In this document: positions 56,862 to 64,000 of the stretch, one piece after another
How positions within the stretch are numbered: the stretch's first letter is position 1
How the letters are laid out: each line of letters begins with the position of its first letter
NCBI GenBank assembly: GCA_964411125.1
Contig: CAYPJU010000023.1
Span: 18,521 to 82,520 of the forward strand
Direction: 5' to 3'
Source: JBFIHF01 sp964411125
GTDB taxonomy: Bacteria > Myxococcota_A > Bradymonadia > Bradymonadales > Bradymonadaceae
DNA: 64,000 nt
Translations under genes and position numbers: made by a program
Notes under the pieces: generated by a model
What the model was told of the DNA's origin: nothing
The model's database searches: none
What the model saw: only the letters and a program-made list of their open reading frames with translations

Positions 56862-58796
56862 GTGAGCCTGTTCTGCCCAGAGTGCCACACGCGGTACGAC
56901 GACGAGTCGATGGGGGCCTGCCCCACCGACGGGGTCCGCCTCTACAAGGTCGACGATACAGACCCGCTCATCGGGGCGGTGATCGATGGTCGGTTTCGAA
57001 TCGACTACGCCATCGGCGTCGGCGGCATGGGGACCGTCTACGGGGGAGTTCAACTCTCCGTGAACCGAGACGTCGCGATCAAGGTGCTCCGCGCGGAAGT
57101 CTCGCAGAAGGAGGTCGCGCTCGAGCGGTTCTTCCGCGAGGCGAAGACGATCTCGAACCTCACCCACCCCAACATCGTGAAACTGGTCGACTTCGGGCAG
57201 GACCGCGATCGGCAGATGCTCTACCTCGCGATGGAGCTCGTGCGCGGCCAGCCCCTCTCCGCGCTCCTCGCCAAGGGGCGCCTTCGCGCTTCGCTCGCCC
57301 TCGACATCGTCCACCAGGTCTGCGGCGCGCTGACCGAACCCCACGACGCCGGCGTCATCCACCGCGACCTCAAGCCGGACAATCTGCTGCTCGTCCCGGT
57401 TTCCGACGGCTCGGTGCAGGTGAAAGTGCTCGACTTCGGGATCGCTCGCTTCATGGAGTCCAACACGCAGCTCACCGGGACCGGGATGATCTGCGGAACC
57501 CCCGCGTACATGGCCCCCGAACAGGCGCAGAACGAGACGCTCGATGCGCGGACCGACATTTACGCGCTCGGGGTCGTCCTCTACGAGATGTTGTCGGGGT
57601 GGCCCCCCTTCAGCGGCACTTCGAGCCTGCAGGTGATGCTGAAGCACATTCAAGAGGCCCCGCGGCACCTTCGCGATCTTCTCCCCCCGGCATCGCTCCC
57701 CGCCGACCTCGAACAGTTCGTCTACTTGATGATGCAAAAGGAGCGAAAGAAGCGGCCCGAGAGCGCTCGCAAAGTGCGCCGGGAGATCGCGAAGCTGCAG
57801 CGAAAGTTCGAGCTCGAGCCGGTGGAGGTGGACTGGCGAAACGAGGCCGACCCCGAAGCGAAGTTCGACAAGTTCATCCTCCCCAAGCTGCCCCGTCCCG
57901 ACAAAGACAAGAGCGGTCCGACCCAGGTTTTGCGCCGCGAGACGGGGCTCGATCAGGCCGCGGCTCCGTCCTTCGATCTGCCGACCGATCTATTCCAGCG
58001 CGAGCTCCACACCGAGCCCGACGGCGCGCTGGGGGTGACCGGCCCTTTGACCCCGGACGGAAAGCTCGAGGTCGCCGCCGACGCGCTGAGGGTGCGGAAC
58101 ATCACACGGGAAGGGGCGCAGCAGGGCTGGACCCCCGGCGGCCAAGATGCCGTGCGCTCGATCAAGGACACCAAGGACGGCGTCGACGTTTTCGGAGCGA
58201 CCCTCGACGGCTCGGCGCTCGCCGCCGAAGACTCGGGTTCCTACGTCGACCGACCGCAGACCGTGCCCGAGACCCCGCCTATCGGCACCGACGAGCTCGC
58301 CTCGGCGAACAGCCCCGCGCCGACCAACCCATCGGGACGAACCGTGGAGACCTCGGCCCGCTCGAACCTGTCGCTGGCGGCCATCGCGATCCTCTGCGCG
58401 GTAGGAGCGGTCGGCGCGGCTCTGTTCGTCGGCAAGAAGATCGACGATGCGGTCGCGGCAAAGGCGGAGAAGGCCCAACCCGAGGCCGCCGCGCTCGCCC
58501 CGGCCACGCCCGAGCTCCCGACACAGACACCGCCCCGCGACCCCGCCCTCACGTCAGCGGTCGACGCCGCCCGCCTCAACCTCGCGATCGCCGTGGCGAA
58601 GTCGGAGGCCAACCGCCCTGCGCCCGTCGCAGCGCGCACGAAACCGGTCGCCAAACCGGCCCCCGATCCGCCCGAGCCTGGCCCCGGAAAGAAGGACGTC
58701 CCTCCGACGACCCCACCGAAGGGCGAGAAGACGGAGGCGCCGAAGAAGAACATCGACGACAAGATCAAGTCGATGCTCGACGACGACCTCGACTGA
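56862..58796 (+). CDS. Transmembrane Ser/Thr protein kinase with N-terminal zinc ribbon
   Basis: This encodes 644 residues from a GTG start. An N-terminal zinc-ribbon-like motif (FCPECHTRYDD...ACPTDG, Cys5, Cys8, Cys20) precedes the kinase domain (about 45-310): glycine loop GVGGMGTVYGG, VAIK with Lys74, HRDLKPDN (167-174), DFG (191-193) and APE (218-220). A long Pro/Asp/Ser-rich linker contains PTQVLRRE, which resembles the TQVMS motifs of the leftmost gene. One transmembrane helix lies near 505-527 (LSLAAIAILCAVGAVGAALFVG), and a Pro/Lys/Ala-rich tail would be periplasmic. Its sensor input is unknown. It is in the same direction as the TPR-PEGA gene. Confidence 0.95.
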   Translation: MSLFCPECHTRYDDESMGACPTDGVRLYKVDDTDPLIGAVIDGRFRIDYAIGVGGMGTVYGGVQLSVNRDVAIKVLRAEVSQKEVALERFFREAKTISNLTHPNIVKLVDFGQDRDRQMLYLAMELVRGQPLSALLAKGRLRASLALDIVHQVCGALTEPHDAGVIHRDLKPDNLLLVPVSDGSVQVKVLDFGIARFMESNTQLTGTGMICGTPAYMAPEQAQNETLDARTDIYALGVVLYEMLSGWPPFSGTSSLQVMLKHIQEAPRHLRDLLPPASLPADLEQFVYLMMQKERKKRPESARKVRREIAKLQRKFELEPVEVDWRNEADPEAKFDKFILPKLPRPDKDKSGPTQVLRRETGLDQAAAPSFDLPTDLFQRELHTEPDGALGVTGPLTPDGKLEVAADALRVRNITREGAQQGWTPGGQDAVRSIKDTKDGVDVFGATLDGSALAAEDSGSYVDRPQTVPETPPIGTDELASANSPAPTNPSGRTVETSARSNLSLAAIAILCAVGAVGAALFVGKKIDDAVAAKAEKAQPEAAALAPATPELPTQTPPRDPALTSAVDAARLNLAIAVAKSEANRPAPVAARTKPVAKPAPDPPEPGPGKKDVPPTTPPKGEKTEAPKKNIDDKIKSMLDDDLD

Positions 58797-58873
58797 CGCT
58801 CACGGCTCGGGGCGTTCCCGGGGACGACAACGTCTCGCACCGACGGACAGCCTGTTTCCCACCGCCGCGAAAC

Positions 58874-58935
58874 CTCCACGACCCTGCCACATCACACGGG
58901 CGGACCAGAGAACCGGTCTCTCGGTAGTCGTGGAG
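58874..58935. other. Nested hairpin between the kinase gene and ahcY
   Basis: CTCCACGAC (58874-58882) pairs perfectly with GTCGTGGAG (58927-58935), and AGAGA-ACCGG-TCTCT-like arms (about 58907-58921) lie inside. The structure is 78 bases after the kinase stop and 137 bases before the ahcY start. It may be a terminator-like end of the kinase transcript or part of a structured leader of ahcY. No known riboswitch consensus was matched. Confidence 0.4.
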
Positions 58936-58982
58936 CCAGACCGATGCGTTTCGACTCGAAACCCCAGGCCCCCCACGACAGG

Positions 58983-59011
58983 TTGACCGAGAGGCTCGAT
59001 CCCGCTACCAG
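58983..59011 (+). promoter_or_regulatory. Candidate ahcY promoter
   Basis: TTGACC (58983-58988) matches -35 at five of six positions and is followed 17 bases later by TACCAG (59006-59011), a weak -10. This would give a leader of about 50-60 bases before the ahcY ATG. It is unproven. Confidence 0.3.
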
Positions 59012-59072
59012 TGCTCGCGTGAATCTATTTCATCCGGCCGCCATGCGGCCGTCCCCAACATCGGAGTAACGT

Positions 59073-60584
59073 ATGTCGACGTCGGTCGTGGACCTTCCCC
59101 CCACTTTCAGCAACACGGGCCTCGAGCTCTTCAGTGACCTCCCTTTCAAGGTCGCAGACCTCTCGCCCGAGACCGTCGCGTTCGGTCGCAAAGAGATCGA
59201 GCTCGCCGAGCACGAAATGCCGGGCCTGATGGCGCTGCGTGAAGAGTTTGCCGGTAAGTCGCCCCTGAAAGGCGCGCGCATCACCGGCTCGCTTCACATG
59301 ACGATCCAGACGGCGGTCCTCATCGAGACCCTCGTCGACCTCGGCGCCGAAGTCCGTTGGGCTTCCTGCAACATCTTCTCGACCCAGGACCACGCGGCCG
59401 CCGCCGTCGCCGTCGGACCGAACGGGACCGCCGACGACCCGCAGGGCGTTCCGGTCTTCGCGTGGAAAGGCGAGTCCCTCGAAGAGTACTGGTGGTGCAC
59501 CTTCCAGGCGCTCAACTGGGGTGGCGAAGGTCCCAACCTGATCCTCGACGACGGTGGCGACGCCACCCTCCTCGTCCACAAGGGGCTCGATTTCAACAAA
59601 TCCGGCGAGCTCCCCGATCCGAAGTCCTCGAAGGTCCGCGAGATGCAGATCATCCTCGAGCTCCTTCGAGACATTCAGTTGGCCGACGGTGAGTACTGGA
59701 AGAAGAACGCGCCCGGCATCCGCGGCGTCTCCGAAGAGACGACGACCGGTGTTCACCGCCTGCAGAAGATGGCGGACGACGGCGAGCTCCTCTTCCCCGG
59801 CATCAACGTCAACGACTCCGTCACGAAGTCGAAGTTCGACAACGTCTACGGCTGCCGTCACTCCCTCGTCGACGCGATCATGCGCGCGACCGACTTCCTC
59901 GTCGCGGGCAAGAAAGCCCTCGTCTGCGGATACGGCGATGTCGGCAAGGGCTCCGTCGATTCGCTTCGCGGCCAGAAGGCGCGCGTCGCGATCACCGAGG
60001 TCGACCCGATCTGCGCGCTTCAGGCGTGCATGCAGGGCTTCGAGGTCACGACCGTCGAAGGCGCGATCGAAGACGACTTCGACATCTACGTCACCGCGAC
60101 CGGCAACTACAACATCATCACGGCCGACCACATGAGCCGGATGAAGCATAACGCCATCGTCTGCAACATCGGTCACTTCGACAACGAGATCGACATGGCC
60201 GGCCTCGAAGAGATGGCCGAACGTGGCGAGGTCGAGAAGATCCAGATCAAGCCGCAGGTCCACGAATGGCGCTTCGCCGACGGGCACTCGGTGATCATCC
60301 TCGCCGAAGGTCGTCTCGTGAACCTCGGATGCGCGACCGGTCACCCGTCGCTCGTCATGTCCGCGTCGTTCACCAACCAGGTGCTCGCGCAGATCGAGCT
60401 GCACAAGAACGCCGAGGCCTACGGCAAGAGCGTCGTGACGCTTCCCAAGCACCTCGACGAGAAGGTCGCACGCCTCCACCTCGAGAAGTTCGGCGCACGA
60501 CTCACCGAGCTCACCGACGACCAGGCCGACTACATCAACGTGCCCGTACAGGGGCCGTACAAGCCCGACACGTACCGCTACTGA
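59073..60584 (+). CDS. ahcY: S-adenosylhomocysteinase AhcY
   Basis: This encodes 503 residues. It splits S-adenosylhomocysteine into adenosine and homocysteine, using bound NAD, in the cytoplasm, and so relieves product inhibition of methyltransferases. Family motifs run in order: EIELAEHEMPGLMALRE, GARITGSLHMTIQTAVLIETL, WASCNIFSTQDHAAAA, NVNDSVTKSKFDN, GYGDVGKGS (NAD loop), ATGNYNIITADHM, NIGHFDNEIDM and the C-terminal VQGPYKPDTYRY. Length and the 40-residue insertion after the substrate domain (EGPNLILDDGGDAT...) fit the long bacterial form. A G-rich ribosome-binding site is not obvious; CGGAG is 6 bases upstream. A hairpin with a T-tract follows 39 bases after the stop. Confidence 0.97.
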   Translation: MSTSVVDLPPTFSNTGLELFSDLPFKVADLSPETVAFGRKEIELAEHEMPGLMALREEFAGKSPLKGARITGSLHMTIQTAVLIETLVDLGAEVRWASCNIFSTQDHAAAAVAVGPNGTADDPQGVPVFAWKGESLEEYWWCTFQALNWGGEGPNLILDDGGDATLLVHKGLDFNKSGELPDPKSSKVREMQIILELLRDIQLADGEYWKKNAPGIRGVSEETTTGVHRLQKMADDGELLFPGINVNDSVTKSKFDNVYGCRHSLVDAIMRATDFLVAGKKALVCGYGDVGKGSVDSLRGQKARVAITEVDPICALQACMQGFEVTTVEGAIEDDFDIYVTATGNYNIITADHMSRMKHNAIVCNIGHFDNEIDMAGLEEMAERGEVEKIQIKPQVHEWRFADGHSVIILAEGRLVNLGCATGHPSLVMSASFTNQVLAQIELHKNAEAYGKSVVTLPKHLDEKVARLHLEKFGARLTELTDDQADYINVPVQGPYKPDTYRY

Positions 60585-60602
60585 GCACCGCACCAAACTT
60601 TT

Positions 60603-60618
60603 AACCCCTCTCGGGTTT
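60603..60618 (+). terminator. Small hairpin after ahcY
   Basis: AACCC-CTCTC-GGGTTT forms a five-pair stem 19 bases after the ahcY stop, followed by TCT. It is weaker than the next hairpin and may be a first part of a tandem terminator. Confidence 0.4.
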
Positions 60619-60623
60619 CTGGT

Positions 60624-60654
60624 AACCTCGTCGGAGTCTCCGGCGAGGTTTTTT
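60624..60654 (+). terminator. Intrinsic terminator overlapping the next gene's ribosome-binding site
   Basis: AACCTCG pairs with CGAGGTT (60624-60630 with 60644-60650), with GGA/TCC pairs inside, and six T follow to 60654. It is the clearest intrinsic terminator in the window. Its right arm contains GAGG, the only ribosome-binding site for the lipoprotein gene whose ATG is at 60656, so folding would also block translation of that gene. Confidence 0.8.
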
Positions 60655-60655
60655 C

Positions 60656-63600
60656 ATGCGTTCCGCGATCGCGAAACGGGCTCTCGGCGCAGCGTTTTTC
60701 GCTGCGACGTTGTCGGCCTGCTACGTCCAGTACTCCTTCGAGCAGGAGAAGATCGAGCTCGACACTCTCGGCGAAGAAGTCTTCAAGGTCTGGCGAAAGG
60801 ACGCGGCGCGCTCGGCCGAAAACGCGGAACTCAAGACCGCGATGCTCGACGAGACGCACAACGAGTTCGTCGACGCGGTGAACGTCATCGCTCCCCCCGA
60901 CCAACTGACCGAGGTCAACGACTTCCTGTCGAACCTCCTGACGCTGATCGACGACGGGATCGTCCCCGCGCTCACCCGCAAGCTGACGGTGATCCTTCGC
61001 GAGGCAGCGCAGGACCTCGCCCTGCTGCAGGCACTCGCCGCGCCGTCCGGGCCGTCGCCTGAGACCTTCGTGAGCGAGGACACGCAACCGAACCTGCTCG
61101 GGTACGTGACCGGTTTCGACCAGCTCGTCCCCTTCCTGCGCCTGCAGACCCGCATTCTGCTGGAGAACGACGGGTTCACCGACGAAGGGGTCCGCACGTT
61201 CGAAGAGCCCGAAGCGTTGAGCGACCTCGTCAGGGTCCTCTCCAACGAGCTGGCGTCGGAACCGGTCGCCGGCGAGGAACCGCTCGCGGTGACGATCCGC
61301 GACCTCGCCCTGGTCGAAGACCCCGCGTACAACCCGCCCTCGAACCCCGCACCCGCCTACGCCGCGCTCTTCGACGGGAGGGGATATCCCCTCGCCGAGG
61401 TCGACGCGAACGGCGTCCCGGTCTTCCCGTTCACCGATACGAACGGCGACGGGCTCGCCGACATCGAGAACGGCGCGTTCGTATTGCAGAGCGGCGCGCG
61501 GGTCGCAATTCGTCCCTTCGCCATCGACAGCGACGTGAACGAGCCCGTGACGCGCGATGCGCTCGGGCGAGCGATGACTCCTTCCGGGCCGGTCTTTCAA
61601 TACGTCGACCTGCACCGGACGGGGCTCGGCTTCTTGATGCGACAGCAGTACGAGCTGTCGACAAAGGACACGCTCTACAACATGCTCGGCGCCTTCAAGA
61701 CGATCATGGGGACGCGCTCGGCCGTCTACACCGACGAGATCGGGGGCTACGAGGGGTATCCGCAGGAACATCCCCTGATGGACATGAGCCACGCGGCGAT
61801 CCACGCGATCGACACCCCCGGACTCCCCGACATGTTGCAGGGGGTCAGCGAGATGTCACAACGGCATCCCGAGGATCTCGCGCACCTCTTCTGGGCAATC
61901 GACAACCTCATCGACATCCTCGACGAGTTTCCCAACGCCGGGATGACCGACGACCAGACGCTCGTCTACGACCTCCTCCCCGTGCTCGCGGAAGTCGCGG
62001 CCGACCCGGCGCTGTGGGCAGACGTCATGGACGCGCTCCGCGACCCCATCAACCGCAAGACGGGCGCCGCCTTCGCCACGATGTTGAGCCACAAGGCGAC
62101 GAAGGCGACGCCGGCGCTCGGCGGGTCGTACGACCGTTGCTTCCAGGCCTGCAAGGTGGGGTTCGACATCGGCACGGCGTCGCGGTTCGACTGCATCCGG
62201 TCGTGCCCGATGACCGAAGTGTTTCCGGAGAAGATGGACTTCAGCGCCCCCGAGGGCGGCGAAAACAACAGCGCGTTTCAGAACTTCCTGCACCTCTTGC
62301 GCGACTCGGAAAAGCTGACCTACACGATGTCGATCGAACAGGCGTCGTTCGACGGTGACCCCCTCCCCCCGGTTCCGGCGCTCCTGGAGCTGCCCGACTC
62401 CGCCGGGGCGATGGTCCTCTCGATCGCAGGGCGCCTCGACCTCGCCGACTTCGTCCCCGGGAACCTCTGGACCTCGGAGCTCGGCGAACTGCTCGTCCTG
62501 CTCGGCGTCGAGGAAGGGAGCGTCGCGTCGATGGTCTCCACGATCAGCGAACTCTTCGGAGCCCACATGGACCGCGAACCGACGCCCGACCAGATCACGA
62601 GGCTCTTCAACCAGCCCGACATCAAGTTCGAGACCGAACGCGTGGTGCTCGACCCCGCCGACCCCGTCTGCCACGACGGCTACGTGATGTCGGCGCACCT
62701 CGCTCCAGGGCTCTTCCACGCCGAAGCAGCGGGAATGATCGACACGATGTATCCCCTCGCGAGCGCGTTCTCCGAGCACCGCCGCGAAGATCTGCTCGTC
62801 CGATTGATGGCCGTGTTCCACGACCATTACGCCGGCAACGCGGACCTCTACCGCACGAAAGCGGGTGGTCAGTCACCGATGAAAGCCGCCAACATGCGGA
62901 GCTACGAACCGGCGCTCAAGAAGATCTTCGAACAGGGCGGGCTCTTCGAAGCACTCAACGATTTCGCGATCGCGCAGTACGAGACCGAACAGGCGACCGG
63001 TTTGCCGATGACCGAAGCGCTCCGTCAGGTCGTCGCGAAGGCGACCGCGCCGGGCTTCTACAATCGCCGCGGCGAGAACTTCATCATCGCCGACGACGGC
63101 CGAACGATCTCGAACGCGTCCGCCATGCATCACATGATCTGGGCGATCGACGAGGGCGGGAAACGGCTCGAGGGGGACCCGACCGCCCGCGAGAACCTGA
63201 AGGATTCAGTCGCCAACATGGCGAAGCTGATGGTCGGGACCGTTCGAGAGGACGGCGCCATGCCGCGCTTCGAGGACCCCGGCTCGGTCGCTCTCACCGC
63301 GCACGCCACGAGCTACTTCGCCGATCGTGCCCGGGAAAAACAGACCCAGGGGACTCTGTCGACGTGGCTGACCCAGGACGCCGTGCAATCGATGGAGGAG
63401 TTCTGGCGGTCGCGCCTGCTCGCCGCTGGCGTCGACCTCGCGGACAAGACCCTCTCCGATCCGAACGACAAGGCGATCATCGACAACTTCATGGGCTTCT
63501 TGCTCGGCGGAGTGGAGGGGCAGGTCCAGGTCCTCGTCGCGATCCACCAGTTCCTGGTCCAGTCGATCGCGAGTGAGCAGTGGCGTCCGGTCGCGCGGTT

Positions 63601-63964
63601 CCTCGCCGGCGCGATCGATCCAGACCGGCAGTGGACCGTCGGAGACGCCTACCAGGACGTCCCGCTCGTGACGCTCGGAGCGCTGATGCTGAACAAGACG
63701 CTCGACGCCGACCCCGACAACACCGGCATCTTCCTCATCCACCGCGGCCTGGATCGACCGCAGTTCGGCGACTCGCCTTTCACGGTCGTGCTCGACGTGA
63801 TCGCTCGCTACCTGAGCCCCGACCCCTCCAAAGAATCGTTCACCGACGCGCAGGACTACGCGCACTTCCTGACCGAGATGGGCGACTACATGGAGGACGA
63901 CGTTCACGGAATGGAACGTCTCTACGAGCTCGTCGACCGACGGGTGAAAGACCCCGAAGAATGA
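60656..63964 (+). CDS. Large lipoprotein of unknown function
   Basis: This encodes 1102 residues. A signal peptide ends in LSAC (lipobox). The mature protein is mostly alpha-helical and acidic. One EF-hand-like loop is visible near 260 (DTNGDGLADIENG). A small Cys cluster lies near 500 (CFQACKVGFDIGTASRFDCIRSC), suggesting disulfides. I do not recognise a family; the repeated helical pattern without catalytic motifs suggests a structural or scaffold protein of the outer membrane, perhaps conserved in related myxobacteria only. The only ribosome-binding site is inside the terminator hairpin of ahcY. After its stop a GCGGTTA heptad array begins. Confidence 0.85.
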   Translation: MRSAIAKRALGAAFFAATLSACYVQYSFEQEKIELDTLGEEVFKVWRKDAARSAENAELKTAMLDETHNEFVDAVNVIAPPDQLTEVNDFLSNLLTLIDDGIVPALTRKLTVILREAAQDLALLQALAAPSGPSPETFVSEDTQPNLLGYVTGFDQLVPFLRLQTRILLENDGFTDEGVRTFEEPEALSDLVRVLSNELASEPVAGEEPLAVTIRDLALVEDPAYNPPSNPAPAYAALFDGRGYPLAEVDANGVPVFPFTDTNGDGLADIENGAFVLQSGARVAIRPFAIDSDVNEPVTRDALGRAMTPSGPVFQYVDLHRTGLGFLMRQQYELSTKDTLYNMLGAFKTIMGTRSAVYTDEIGGYEGYPQEHPLMDMSHAAIHAIDTPGLPDMLQGVSEMSQRHPEDLAHLFWAIDNLIDILDEFPNAGMTDDQTLVYDLLPVLAEVAADPALWADVMDALRDPINRKTGAAFATMLSHKATKATPALGGSYDRCFQACKVGFDIGTASRFDCIRSCPMTEVFPEKMDFSAPEGGENNSAFQNFLHLLRDSEKLTYTMSIEQASFDGDPLPPVPALLELPDSAGAMVLSIAGRLDLADFVPGNLWTSELGELLVLLGVEEGSVASMVSTISELFGAHMDREPTPDQITRLFNQPDIKFETERVVLDPADPVCHDGYVMSAHLAPGLFHAEAAGMIDTMYPLASAFSEHRREDLLVRLMAVFHDHYAGNADLYRTKAGGQSPMKAANMRSYEPALKKIFEQGGLFEALNDFAIAQYETEQATGLPMTEALRQVVAKATAPGFYNRRGENFIIADDGRTISNASAMHHMIWAIDEGGKRLEGDPTARENLKDSVANMAKLMVGTVREDGAMPRFEDPGSVALTAHATSYFADRAREKQTQGTLSTWLTQDAVQSMEEFWRSRLLAAGVDLADKTLSDPNDKAIIDNFMGFLLGGVEGQVQVLVAIHQFLVQSIASEQWRPVARFLAGAIDPDRQWTVGDAYQDVPLVTLGALMLNKTLDADPDNTGIFLIHRGLDRPQFGDSPFTVVLDVIARYLSPDPSKESFTDAQDYAHFLTEMGDYMEDDVHGMERLYELVDRRVKDPEE

Positions 63965-63967
63965 AGA

Positions 63968-64000
63968 GCGGTTCGCGGTTAGCGGTTAGCGGTTAGCGGG
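63968..64000. repeat. Heptad-repeat array at the right edge
   Basis: GCGGTTC followed by three GCGGTTA heptads and GCGGG, starting four bases after the lipoprotein stop and running off the window. The units are the same two variants seen in the lspA-lgt array (there mostly in reverse complement). Confidence 0.88.

Noticed and set aside
58797..59072. SAH riboswitch before ahcY
   Set aside because: The conserved SAH core was not found by eye. A covariance-model search would be decisive.

Overview
The window is high-GC DNA from a Gram-negative bacterium, most likely a member of the Myxococcota or a relative among the former Deltaproteobacteria. The evidence is the large number of long lipoproteins with eukaryote-like modules (EGF, RCC1, MopE/thrombospondin-3, disintegrin-like), Ser/Thr kinases and a PP2C phosphatase, an FHA-sigma54 activator, a PilZ protein of the Myxococcus type, a CarF/plasmanylethanolamine desaturase homologue, and outer-membrane proteins. 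The lineage is inferred from gene content only. No phage, transposase or CRISPR was seen, and there is one tRNA gene.

Layout. 1-9.9 kb, minus strand: a membrane-anchored coiled-coil protein running off the left edge, two linked lipoproteins of unknown function, and a coupled pair of beta-propeller lipoproteins. 10-14 kb: a penicillin-acylase-type hydrolase and an SLC13/RCK transporter. 14-17 kb: a phospho-signalling island (Ser/Thr kinase, FHA-sigma54 activator, PP2C phosphatase). 17-22.8 kb: an EGF/RCC1 lipoprotein, an M15/extensin-like lipoprotein and three coupled small exported proteins. 22.9-28.8 kb: a seven-gene metal (probably zinc) uptake operon spanning both membranes, with ZIP-like carrier, His-rich proteins, porin, binding protein and ABC pump. 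29-37.8 kb: housekeeping and redox genes (RNA methyltransferase fusion, LysR regulator with glutathione transferase, HAD phosphatase, UvrD helicase, carotenoid/retinol-type oxidoreductase). 37.8-47.1 kb: sulfatase-modifying-type and ELWxTDGT-repeat lipoproteins, PilZ plus glycosyltransferase, tRNA-Arg, a copper-monooxygenase-like lipoprotein framed by inverted repeats, and an endonuclease I lipoprotein. 47.5-52.5 kb: a GMC oxidase coupled to an alpha/beta hydrolase with a Cys nucleophile, and a lipid kinase. 52.6-56.8 kb: CarF homologue, LspA, Lgt, a ComEA-like lipoprotein and a TPR-PEGA protein. 56.9-64 kb: a second Ser/Thr kinase, S-adenosylhomocysteinase and a 1102-residue lipoprotein.

The genes share a cell-envelope theme: at least fourteen predicted lipoproteins sit in the same window as the enzymes that lipidate and cleave lipoproteins (Lgt, LspA). 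Between genes, three families of structured repeats stand out: palindromes with TTC/GAA loops separated by runs of five G or C; a 50-bp perfect inverted repeat around one gene; and GCGGTTA heptad arrays at the lspA-lgt junction and at the right edge. These repeats, the zinc locus and the phospho-signalling island are the most promising leads.
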